Below, piece after piece: positions 1-8,368 of a DNA stretch of 64,000 bases. The number at the start of each line of letters is the position of its first letter. The first letter of the stretch is position 1. Source of the stretch: Auanema rhodensis. Taxonomy: Eukaryota > Nematoda > Chromadorea > Rhabditida > Rhabditidae. The notes beneath the pieces are model-generated. The model saw only the letters and a list, made by a program, of their open reading frames with translations. It was not told the DNA's origin and made no database searches. The position numbers were made by a program, and so were the translations under genes. Location of the stretch: positions 12,570,501 to 12,634,500 of the forward strand of contig OZ059896.1 of assembly GCA_964057225.1 (NCBI GenBank), read 5' to 3'.

Positions 1-1248
1 CTTGCTATTTCGAGAGAAACGTTTACAGATATATATGAATATTCACTACACTAGCAAGCAGAAGAAAACCTTATACTAGTTCATTGTTTCTTTTTAATTT
101 TTTTCGGTATATTTATTTTTTCACTGTCAAATCGGCAAGCACCTGCTGCACATGTGCGAGCTATTCGAGTGACCGATGCCCAAACGAGGCACGCTTAGAA
201 AATGAGGCTGACATAACACGTTTTTCACTCTGTAGAGTTGTACCCACTTAACAAAGAAAGTAGAAGAACATATATATATAGAGAAAAGAAAGTGCGGAAA
301 AGTCGTTATCTCGTTAACATCAGTTTCACTGCCCAAAACTCTGTTTATTGTCATTCTCCTTGCTATTTCGAGAGAAACGTTTACAGATATATATGAATAT
401 TTACTACACTAGCAAGCAAAAGAAAACCTTATACTAGTTCATTGTTTTTTTTCAATTTTTTTCGGTATATTTATTTTTTCACTGTCAAATCGGCAAGCAC
501 CTGCTGCACATGTGCGAGCTATTCGAGTGACCGATGCCCAAACGAACCACGCTTAGAAAATGAGGCTGACATAACACGTTTTTCACTCCTACCCAGATTG
601 ATTGCTTTAGAGACATTTCTGTCTTATCTCATTATATTCTCAACTTTGACTTTGATTTTTCTAAAATTTCATTAATGTATAATTCAAAATATCATTTCTT
701 GTAATCAGATTGTTAATCGTTATATCTGTAAACGTTTCTCTCGAAATAGCAAGTAGAGTGTTCAGTTGTACCCACTTAACAAAAAAAGTAGAAGAACATA
801 TATATTTAGAGCAAAAAAAGTGCGGAAAAGTCGTTATCTCGTTAACATCAGTTTCACTGCCCAAAACTCTGTTTATTGTCATTCTACTTGCTATTTCGAG
901 AGAAACGTTCACAGATATATATGAATATTCACTACACTAGCAAGCAGAAGAAAACCTTATACTAGTTCATTGTTTCTTTTTAATTTTTTTCGGTATATTT
1001 ATTTTTTCACTGTCAAATCGGCAAGCACCTGCTGCACATGTGCGAGCTTTTCGAGTGACCGATGCCCAAACGAACCACGCTTAGAAAATGAGGCTGACAT
1101 AACACGCTTTTCACTCCTACCCAGATTGATTGCTTTAGAGACATTTCTGTCTTATCTCATTATATTCTCAACTTTGACTTTGATTTTTCTAAAATTTCAT
1201 TAATGTATAATTCAAAATATCATTTCTTGTGATCAGATTGTTAATCGT

Positions 1249-1447
1249 TATATCTGTAAACGTTTCTCTCGAAATAGCAAGTAGAGTGTTCAGTTGTACC
1301 CACTTAACAAAGAAAGTAGAAGAACATATATATTTAGAGCAAAAAAAGTGCGGAAAAGTCGTTATCTCGTTAACATCAGTTTCACTGCCCAAAACTCTGT
1401 TTATTGTCATTCTACTTGCTATTTCGAGAGAAACGTTTACAGATATA
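1249..1447. repeat. Inverted repeat inside each long satellite unit (representative copy)
   Basis: Bases 1249-1285 and 1411-1447 are perfect reverse complements (37 bp), separated by 125 nt. The stem can extend by three more positions with one G-T wobble. The arms begin TATATCTGTAAACG and end CGTTTACAGATATA. The structure recurs in nearly every long unit, with substitutions such as AAATAGC to AAGTAGC in one arm. TA dinucleotides flank the arms, so a captured mariner-type MITE of about 195 bp is a plausible origin. That origin is inference; the inverted repeat itself is directly visible. Confidence 0.95.
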
Positions 1448-2575
1448 TATGAATATTTACTACACTAGCAAGCAGAAGAAAACCTTATACTAGTTCATTG
1501 TTTTTTTTTAATTTTTTTCGGTATATTCATTTTTTCACTGTCAAATCGGCAAGCACCTGCTGCACATGTGCGAGCTATTCGACTGACCGATGCTCAAACG
1601 AGCCACGCTTAGAAAATGAGGCTGACATAACACGCTTTTCACTCCTACCCAGATTGATTGCTTTAGAGACATTTCTGTCTTATCTCATTATATTCTCAAC
1701 TTTGACTTTGATTTTTCTAAAATTTCATTAATGTATAATTCAAAATATCATTTCTTGTGATCAGATTGTTAATCGTTATATCTGTAAACGTTTCTCTCGA
1801 AATAGCAAGTAGAGTGTTCAGTTGTACCCACATAACAAAGAAAGTAGAAGAACATATATATTTAGAGCAAAAAAAGTGCGGAAAAGTCGTTATCTCGTTA
1901 ACATCAGTTTCACTGCCCAAAACTCTGTTTATTGTCATTCTACTTGCTATTTTGAGAGAAACGTTTACAGATATATATGAATATTTACTACACTAGCAAG
2001 CAGAAGAAAACCTTATACTAGTTCATTGTTTTTTTTAAATTTTTTTTCGGTATTTTTATTTTTTCACTGTCAAATCGGCAAGCACCTGCTGCACATGTGC
2101 GAGCTATTCGAGTGACCGATGCCCGAACAAGCCACGCTTAAAAAATGAGGCTGACATAACACGTTTTTCACTCCTACCCAGATTGATTGCTTTAGAGACA
2201 TTTCTGTCTTATCTCATTATATTCTCTACTTTAACTTTGATTTTTCTAAAATTTCATTAATGTATAATTCAAAATATCATTTCTTGTGATCAGATTGTTA
2301 ATCGTTATATCTGTAAACGTTTCTCTCGAAGTAGCAAGTAGAGTGTTCAGTTGTACCCACTTAACAAAGAAAGTAGAAAAACATATATATTTAGAGCAAA
2401 AAAAGTGCGGAAAAGTCGTTATCTCGTTAACATCAGTTTCACTGTTCAAAACTCTGTTTATTGTCACTCTACTTGCTATTTCGAGAGAAACGTTTACAGA
2501 TATATATGAATATTCACTACACTAGCAAGCAGAAGAAAACCTTATACTAGTTCATTGTTTCTTTTTAATTTTTTT

Positions 2576-2933
2576 CGGTATATTTATTTTTTCACTGTCA
2601 AATCGGCAAGCACCTGCTGCACATGTGCGAGCTATTTGAGTGACCGATGCCCAAACGAGCCACGCTTAGAAAATGAGGCTGACATAACACGTTTTTCACT
2701 CTGTAGAGTTGTACCCACTTAACAAAGAAAGTAGAAGAACATATATATTTAGAGCAAAGAAAGTGCGGAAAAGTCGTTATCTCGTTAACATCAGTTTCAC
2801 TGCCCAAAACTCTGTTTATTGTCATTCTCCTTGCTATTTCGAGAGAAACGTTTACAGATATATATGAATATTTACTACACTAGCAAGCAGAAGAAAACCT
2901 TATACTAGTTCATTGTTTTTTTTTAATTTTTTT
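2576..2933 (+). repeat. Short (358-bp) satellite unit, representative
   Basis: Compared with the 528-bp unit, about 171 bp are missing between the CACTC that normally precedes CTACCCAG and the GTTGTACCCACTT segment. The junction reads CACTCTGTAGAGTTGTACCC. The deletion removes the left arm of the inverted repeat but keeps the right arm, so a short unit cannot form the hairpin alone. The same junction recurs in about 26 units, which points to one founding deletion later spread by amplification. Confidence 0.93.
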
Positions 2934-2938
2934 CGGTA

Positions 2939-2942
2939 TATT
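2939..2942. repeat. Target site duplication, left copy (TATT)
   Basis: TATT at 2939-2942 abuts the TG of the left LTR, and TATT at 12325-12328 follows the CA of the right LTR. Removing the element plus one copy restores the satellite sequence CGGTATATTTATTTTTT seen in other units. A 5-bp reading (ATATT) is also possible because the LTR ends in A. Confidence 0.9.
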
Positions 2943-3079
2943 TGTTATACTTTATAATTATGTACTTTATTCTTTCTATAATTTTTATGTATTTCTTTAT
3001 TCTGTGTTTTATATTTTATATTTTATAATTCTAGTTTCTTGTCTTAGTGTATTATGTTATCAGTTATATTTTGCAGCTT

Positions 3080-3142
3080 CAGCATTTTCCGAGATAGTTA
3101 TAATTGTCATTGACAACTTATAACCTTTCGTGGAAAATGCTG
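3080..3142. promoter_or_regulatory. 63-bp imperfect palindrome in U3
   Basis: The 11-bp outer arms CAGCATTTTCC (3080-3090) and GGAAAATGCTG (3132-3142) are exact reverse complements. Inside them GTTATAATTGTC pairs with GACAACTTATAAC with one bulged base, leaving a tiny centre. The palindrome ends 11 bp upstream of the TATA box, and both LTRs carry it (12063-12125 in the right LTR). A dimeric transcription factor site or a DNA hairpin are both possible. Confidence 0.85.
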
Positions 3143-3153
3143 ATAACATTCGC

Positions 3154-3160
3154 TATATAA
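3154..3160 (+). promoter_or_regulatory. TATA box of the 5' LTR
   Basis: TATATAA lies 30 bp upstream of the A in TCAGTT (A at 3184). That spacing matches a TATA/initiator core promoter. The initiator is itself embedded in an 8-bp inverted repeat, CAACTGAA-TC-TTCAGTTG (3171-3188). Start-site assignment is inference. Confidence 0.75.
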
Positions 3161-3240
3161 GCTTGCCATTCAACTGAATCTTCAGTTGGCGGACTTATCT
3201 TTATCTTTATTTGTTTATTGTTTAAATGTTTTTTATTTAT

Positions 3241-3246
3241 AATAAA
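3241..3246 (+). terminator. AATAAA polyadenylation signal in the 5' LTR
   Basis: AATAAA lies about 57 bp downstream of the predicted transcript start and is followed by a T/C-rich stretch (TCTTTCTCTCTTCC). In the 5' LTR it would be bypassed. The identical copy at 12224-12229 would end the genomic transcript. Confidence 0.65.
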
Positions 3247-3341
3247 TCTTTCTCTCTTCCTCAAATCTTATTGTTTCTTTTACAACACATCAATCTAAGG
3301 GTCAATCATGGAATATTAATATCCAACTTAAGGATATTACA

Positions 3342-3359
3342 TGGAGGTTCCACCTTAGA
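3342..3359 (+). other. Candidate primer binding site (tRNA not identified)
   Basis: The sequence immediately 3' of the LTR begins TGGAGGTTCCACCTTAGA. The leading TGG is the complement of a tRNA CCA end and the position is right for a minus-strand primer site. I could not match the following bases to a tRNA acceptor stem, so the primer is unassigned. Confidence 0.5.
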
Positions 3360-4162
3360 ATCTTTTTACGATTTTTCGAACTCGATTAAATTATGAATTA
3401 TCATTCAGTTAAAGAGAATTTTTTTGAGCTATTTCCCTGGGCTACCACCTCTCTTTCCAATTCAGTACGAAGGGTCTCACTCATTTTTTTAATAAACAGG
3501 GTTGATATTTTGCGCAAGGGTGAGATACTGAATTGGCCAACTTTTCGATTTCTTTTTGTTTCTGCGCAGTTGTACTTTTGATTTTTCATTGTGGCGAAAA
3601 ATATATATTTTTTGGAAATGGAAAAGCTGTTTGATATAAGCAAAATTGGACCTTAATAAAGTCAATTTGCGATATTTTTGATAAAGATTACAAGTTTGTA
3701 CTAACAGAATGGCCACTGTAAGAAAATAACATCCGCTGTATCATTTGTCATATTTGAATTTAAACCTTCCTCTCATAATTTTTTGATTGTTGATTCAAGT
3801 TGAAACAAAGACTTTGGAATTTGAAAGATGCCTTGTTTGGTAATTCATTGTTATTCAGTAACAATTGAGAATTTGATTTGTCCGCCATACTCACTTCTCT
3901 AATTTATGAATCACATTGTCACATAATCATATCCTATCATCATCTTAACAATTAATTATATTCACTTTTTTTTTCCTCTCAATAGTTTGTTTTTGTATGA
4001 GTTCATTAATTAATTAATCTTCAACCCATATTATTATATATCTTTTTTTTCTTCTTCGATTTTTTTTTTCACGTTATTCACTAATTTATCCACTATTAAC
4101 TATTCATATTCTTATCTTGTTTACTAACTTATTCCACTATTTTACATTGTAGATTGTTCTGA
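3360..4162 (+). other. AT-rich untranslated leader of the gypsy element
   Basis: About 800 bp with no convincing coding sequence. The longest ATG frame (3393-3581, 62 codons) has no recognisable features. Visible items are a 7-bp-stem hairpin, ATTGTTA-TTCAG-TAACAAT, at 3847-3865, and pyrimidine-rich tracts from about 3965 to 4150. A yeast-type branch-point heptamer TACTAAC (4122-4128) lies 24 bp before a TAG (4150-4152) that could be a splice acceptor. Possible donors are GTATGA at 3995 and GTGAGA near 3520. A packaging signal and a leader intron are plausible but unproven. Confidence 0.5.
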
Positions 4163-5341
4163 CTTTCCTCCTTTTCCAAAACGGCAACCTCCAAGAATAA
4201 TTATACGGATACGCCTTTCCGTACCTCTCAAAGATTAAGAGACAAGAGAAATCGTATTTCTCGATTTCCTTTTCCCGATAGTGACGACTCGTTTGACAAC
4301 GATTTAAGTCCATCGGACGACGAAAAAACGCCAACACACTTGGCTGTAACACCGAAAAAAGAAAAAACTCCCCAGCGCGAAAAACTACCTCTGAAGCTCC
4401 TACTCAACATGAGACCACATGAGCAATCAAACAGAGATTCAACTCTGGAAACGCCTAATTTAATGGCATCTCCAGAGTTGACCAAAAACTTAACAAAAGT
4501 TCTAGGCAGTCCACACTGCCCCAAATACGATGGTAGCCGAAGCTTTCGATCGTACATCGATATATTTAACCGATTCGCGAATGCTGCGGGACTTTCTGTA
4601 ATTGAAAGAATTTTTCTTCTTCCTCTGCTGCTTCAGCAGAATGATTCTGCGATCTCTGCATATAACTCGATTCCTTCCGAAATTCGTGAACGAGGACCTT
4701 GGAAAGACCTTGTTTCACAATTGGCAGAGTTACTTTGCCCTGCCACGGAAAGGAATTTCACGATCGCGAAGTTGCTACGCTCGACGCAAGGAGAGAAAAC
4801 TGTTACTCAGTTTGCCTCATACTTGGAAGAAATGGCTTCCAGTATTATGAGCCCAACTGATCGAGAAAGAGAGCTCATATTAAGATCAGCTTTCTTAAAT
4901 GGATTGAACGCTGATTTAGGCATAATTGTTCAAGGAAAAGATCCGAAGACTTATGAGGAAGCAAAAAGGACAGCACGTTTTGAAGAAGCAATTCGTGCTA
5001 ACTATAAAAAACAGCATGAAGAAAACTCAACTATGCAAGAGTTGATCTCTGCAGTTCAGAAGATCACCATGAAGGAAAATAGGAACCAAAGGAACCATCA
5101 GCAGCCACGAGATTTCGAACGGAACAATGGCAACAATTCAAGAAACCCTTGGAAGAATTTCAAAAATAAATTCAGCAGGAACTCTGGCCCTCGACAAAAT
5201 TATGGAAACAACTACTCAATGGAGAGTAATCACCATTCGAGAGAACCTCGCAACAATTATCAAAGAGAAAATCGAGACAACTTTGCCAGGAATAATCGCG
5301 ACAATTATCCAAGAGAGAATCAAGGCAATCAACGACGATAG
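4163..5341 (+). CDS. gag: Gag (capsid plus basic nucleocapsid-like tail), no zinc knuckle
   Basis: Structural protein that would assemble the particle and package the genomic RNA. The frame is open from 4163 (after TGA at 4160-4162) to TAG at 5339-5341. The first in-frame ATG is at 4409, inside a low-complexity acidic/basic N-terminus, so the true start (non-AUG, or supplied by a spliced upstream exon) is unresolved. I give the whole open frame. From about 4500 to 5010 it reads as a Ty3/gypsy capsid, with a KYDGSRSFRSYI-type opening, a conserved Trp near 4700, and helical Leu/Glu-rich segments. The C-terminus (about 5075-5338) is rich in Arg and Asn with RDNY/RDNF repeats. It has no CX2CX4HX4C motif, so RNA binding would rely on this basic tail. 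Env follows in the same frame directly after the TAG. Confidence 0.85.
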   Translation, partial: LSSFSKTATSKNNYTDTPFRTSQRLRDKRNRISRFPFPDSDDSFDNDLSPSDDEKTPTHLAVTPKKEKTPQREKLPLKLLLNMRPHEQSNRDSTLETPNLMASPELTKNLTKVLGSPHCPKYDGSRSFRSYIDIFNRFANAAGLSVIERIFLLPLLLQQNDSAISAYNSIPSEIRERGPWKDLVSQLAELLCPATERNFTIAKLLRSTQGEKTVTQFASYLEEMASSIMSPTDRERELILRSAFLNGLNADLGIIVQGKDPKTYEEAKRTARFEEAIRANYKKQHEENSTMQELISAVQKITMKENRNQRNHQQPRDFERNNGNNSRNPWKNFKNKFSRNSGPRQNYGNNYSMESNHHSREPRNNYQRENRDNFARNNRDNYPRENQGNQRR

Positions 5342-8300
5342 AAACCTCGATTCAATATAAATACTATTGCATTACCATTCCTGCTCACAACAATAATCTG
5401 CACATTTCTGCTTCCCACTGTGAATGCTTCATATCAACTATGTTTAGCTCATAAAGGAGGAATTCTGATGACACCACCAGAGATAACAGGATGCCAAAGG
5501 AAAGCAATTCAACAAGCTCATCAAGTTAACGTTGAATTGTTCATTCCTAAACAAACCGTCGTAACATGGGAAGCGTGGAAATGTTATACACGCATCTATC
5601 GATTATGTGTAACGGATCAATTTTGGTTCCGAGAAAGCAATGACACCATCATTGGTAATGGATATGTATCTGTAGAAGAATGCCGTATAGCTGCTCGAGA
5701 CAAGAAATGGAAAAATGAAAAACTGTTGAGCGCTAATCCACTTACATATGAAGCTCCTAAGCCAGTATATGAACCGGAACGTTTCTTCAGTTTTACTCAA
5801 TGCGCCAACTTAACTCAATTTGTGATGGAGCGAGGAGTTATTACAAATTTAAAGGACAATACTATTGTATCTGACTTAATTGTCAACGCCGAAGGCTGTA
5901 AAGCTCAAATGGGAAGCTGTACATTTGGAGATGGTTCAGTAGTTTGGAAACCACCCACACCCCGAGCACCATGCCAATACACACGTATTGGACCTCTGTA
6001 TGGAATACTTGGAGATCAAACACTGCTAATATCAAGTCTAGAAACAGCACTTGTCTTAGCCAACACCTCAGCATCTACTACAACTCAATCTTGTTTTTCT
6101 TCACCAATTTTTGAATCCACTACTGAGACTCTTGTCTCGTTTATTGATTATCCGCATGCATATTCTCTACTGGATCTAACAAGTTATTTGGATAATCAAA
6201 TGAATCCTTCACGCCAACGCTATAAACGTTCAACAAATTCATCCTTAATTGCGTCATTTCGCTCAGAAATGGAATATAAGTTAACTCCTATTCAAATATT
6301 GGATCTACCGTTTGCTAGATATACTGTCACGTCTGGCGGAAATACCATACGATATATTCATAACTGGTATCACTATCAATCAGTTAGCAACGAATATCAG
6401 AACTTGACTGTTATTGCTCGATATCATCAATTTTTGCTGTCAGCTGTCCATATTTTGAACATTACTGATCATACTATAGATTACTGGGCAAATTTAAAAG
6501 ACTTCCGCGATCCGAATATTCTCTTACTACATGCTCTAGGAGGAGAAGAAAGCAAGATGATTACAAAAATGTGGATCGAACAAATGGAGCCTAGTTTTGT
6601 CATCGGTCAACTAGCACACCGACTTCCTATCAATTATATAAAAAGAATAGTTAAACCAGGCAATTCTACAATTTCGATTGCAAGAGATAAATTATGGGAA
6701 TTGATACAAATACCTGCAATCTTATCCAAAACAGAATATGTGCCACCACTCGAATTTTTGATATTCACAGTATATCAAAACCATCTCAACTTCACATTTG
6801 GAGATCCACGTTCTGTGGTATATAAAGCAAAAGAATTACTTCGTGAACTACGCTATCAGTATTCTCAACCTCAACTGATAGAATATTATCGAATGAAACT
6901 GTTCTTTCATAGTCATTTTATGCAACGACAAGTGAAAGATCAAGTATATGAAATGAAATTAAAGCTGTTGGATAACTCGACACTCAGAAACCGAGAAACC
7001 AATTTTGGAATACCGATGCCTTCGAATAAAGAAGATCTCTACAGCCGTAACATCAATATTGACGCTAAACAATTAACTGATTTAATGTCATGGTTTTCAA
7101 AACCAGCACCTGAAGAGATTACAAAAAGAGTATTCAGTCGCTCTATCACCACTAAAACTACGCCAACTGCACGATTTCTTAGTGCTACCTCAAAACCTGT
7201 TGTAAATACATCATCTACTACAAAACAAACAATTAGTACTATTCAAGGAATGACATCAATGCAACCCATGATTGGAAGCATAGAGAAAGCTCAAGAATTA
7301 TTCGGCACTCACTTAACTGATCACCAGAATACTATACTTCGACATCGAGATGCATTAACTACCATCAACAAACTCAACTATGGATTTGAACGAATGAGAA
7401 CCATACTGGTCGAAGAATTTCATCATCAACATCACAGCATATGTCATGCTCAACTTGAACTTATTAAGACATGGCAAGCTATATTTAATATCAATCCTAC
7501 GATTGCTATCAGATCTATTATGCAACGAGATGATATAGTGGCTCGAATAATTGGACGGAATCTTATTCGGGTTTCAACCTGTCAGCCAATAGAACCAATT
7601 CACATTTATCGCAACCACACATACAAAGATAAGTGTTATTTAGAAACACCCGTCATCACGGATGATGACCGCCTCTACTTTGCACCTCAAGATTCAGCAG
7701 ATTTGGAAGCATATGGAACTGAAATTCCATGTGAAACAGTAGAAAATGATATATGGAAAGAGGATGGAGAATGGAAATCCCTCAACGGAGTTACAAACGT
7801 AACTGCTTTAAACATTGGTTCAGATCAGTATCCCGATCTAGCAGCCATTCGATTTTCACAAAGAAATCTTTATGAAAATATCACCGATGAAAACTTAGTT
7901 AGAACAATAAGCTTAACATATGGACACATTTTCGCTTCCAATCCTCATAGAAATTTTCTACGAGTTATCACGAATCAAGCGAATTTGCCAGGCTTATCAG
8001 AATGGTTTACAAAAAGTAACGAACTTTTTAGTTCTACTCAAAATATTGCATCATCACTATGGGAACGAGGAGTTGATTTCTTTGCTGGATCCCTCAACAG
8101 AATGTTTATCTCTGCAGGTGTTATGATAGTTATATTAATCTTTGGATCAGCATTATACATTATTGTTGTATCTTATATCAAAGAGAAAGTTCCTATCTTA
8201 AATGTGAATGCAGTTGAACAACACGAACTACTCAACGCTGACATCGATGTTCCACTCGTATCGACGAAACTATTCGAAGATATTTTCCTACTGTCATCAC

Positions 8301-8368
8301 TTTTATTCCTATTATTATACCTTTTGTTGGATGCTGTGCAACAAACAAAAGAGAACTCCCATATATAA
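5342..8368 (+). CDS. env: Envelope-like glycoprotein between gag and pol (putative class III, gB/chuvirus-like fusogen)
   Basis: Predicted membrane glycoprotein that would sit on the particle surface and fuse membranes. The open frame of about 1008 codons starts right after the gag TAG, with no ATG near its beginning. A hydrophobic signal-peptide-like segment lies at about 5366-5428 (cleavage expected after TVNA), with a mature region from about 5429. Visible features: more than a dozen N-x-S/T sequons; a furin-type RYKR at 6218-6229; a Ser/Thr-rich linker at about 7135-7260; and a helix-rich region at about 7265-7560. After the helices come Cys at 7580, Cys at 7634 (KCYLETP context) and Cys at 7730. 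A membrane anchor lies at about 8102-8179, followed by a 62-residue tail with a second hydrophobic stretch (8282-8329). The order helix, VSTC-x-P, spaced Cys-Tyr-x-x-x-Pro resembles gB-type class III fusion proteins of herpesviruses and chuviruses. That family call is inference. The env identity rests on topology, glycosylation and context. Confidence 0.82.
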   Translation, partial: KPRFNINTIALPFLLTTIICTFLLPTVNASYQLCLAHKGGILMTPPEITGCQRKAIQQAHQVNVELFIPKQTVVTWEAWKCYTRIYRLCVTDQFWFRESNDTIIGNGYVSVEECRIAARDKKWKNEKLLSANPLTYEAPKPVYEPERFFSFTQCANLTQFVMERGVITNLKDNTIVSDLIVNAEGCKAQMGSCTFGDGSVVWKPPTPRAPCQYTRIGPLYGILGDQTLLISSLETALVLANTSASTTTQSCFSSPIFESTTETLVSFIDYPHAYSLLDLTSYLDNQMNPSRQRYKRSTNSSLIASFRSEMEYKLTPIQILDLPFARYTVTSGGNTIRYIHNWYHYQSVSNEYQNLTVIARYHQFLLSAVHILNITDHTIDYWANLKDFRDPNILLLHALGGEESKMITKMWIEQMEPSFVIGQLAHRLPINYIKRIVKPGNSTISIARDKLWELIQIPAILSKTEYVPPLEFLIFTVYQNHLNFTFGDPRSVVYKAKELLRELRYQYSQPQLIEYYRMKLFFHSHFMQRQVKDQVYEMKLKLLDNSTLRNRETNFGIPMPSNKEDLYSRNINIDAKQLTDLMSWFSKPAPEEITKRVFSRSITTKTTPTARFLSATSKPVVNTSSTTKQTISTIQGMTSMQPMIGSIEKAQELFGTHLTDHQNTILRHRDALTTINKLNYGFERMRTILVEEFHHQHHSICHAQLELIKTWQAIFNINPTIAIRSIMQRDDIVARIIGRNLIRVSTCQPIEPIHIYRNHTYKDKCYLETPVITDDDRLYFAPQDSADLEAYGTEIPCETVENDIWKEDGEWKSLNGVTNVTALNIGSDQYPDLAAIRFSQRNLYENITDENLVRTISLTYGHIFASNPHRNFLRVITNQANLPGLSEWFTKSNELFSSTQNIASSLWERGVDFFAGSLNRMFISAGVMIVILIFGSALYIIVVSYIKEKVPILNVNAVEQHELLNADIDVPLVSTKLFEDIFLLSSLLFLLLYLLLDAVQQTKENSHI

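Larger units (their letters stand above)
1..2942 (+). repeat. Left block of the ~528-bp satellite array
   Basis: Head-to-tail satellite. Using the CGGTA that follows each T-rich tract as the phase marker, units begin at 105, 463, 991, 1519, 2048, 2576 and 2934. This gives steps of 358 (short), 528, 528, 529, 528 and 358 (short) bp. All copies have the same orientation and differ by scattered substitutions. The block is cut at 2942 by the gypsy LTR, and the interrupted unit resumes at 12325. Small ORFs recur in every unit on both strands, but they follow from copy homogeneity and I do not annotate them as genes. Confidence 0.97.
2943..3341 (+). repeat. 5' LTR of the gypsy element
   Basis: A 399-bp direct repeat of 11926-12324, starting TGTTATAC and ending GGATATTACA. 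It carries a large imperfect palindrome at 3080-3142, TATATAA at 3154-3160, an initiator-like TCAGTT at 3182-3187 and AATAAA at 3241-3246. U3 is then about 2943-3183, R starts near 3184, and U5 ends at 3341. The exact R/U5 border cannot be set from sequence alone. Confidence 0.97.

Noticed and set aside
3393..3581. 62-codon ORF in the gypsy leader
   Set aside because: No domain, a low-complexity hydrophobic composition and no relation to known retroelement proteins; likely chance.
4137..4557. Minus-strand ORFs opposite the gag start
   Set aside because: Shadows of the coding gag strand, with no independent features.
5420..8368. Env starting at the GTG at 5420
   Set aside because: This would remove most of the hydrophobic signal-peptide-like segment encoded just upstream in the same open frame.
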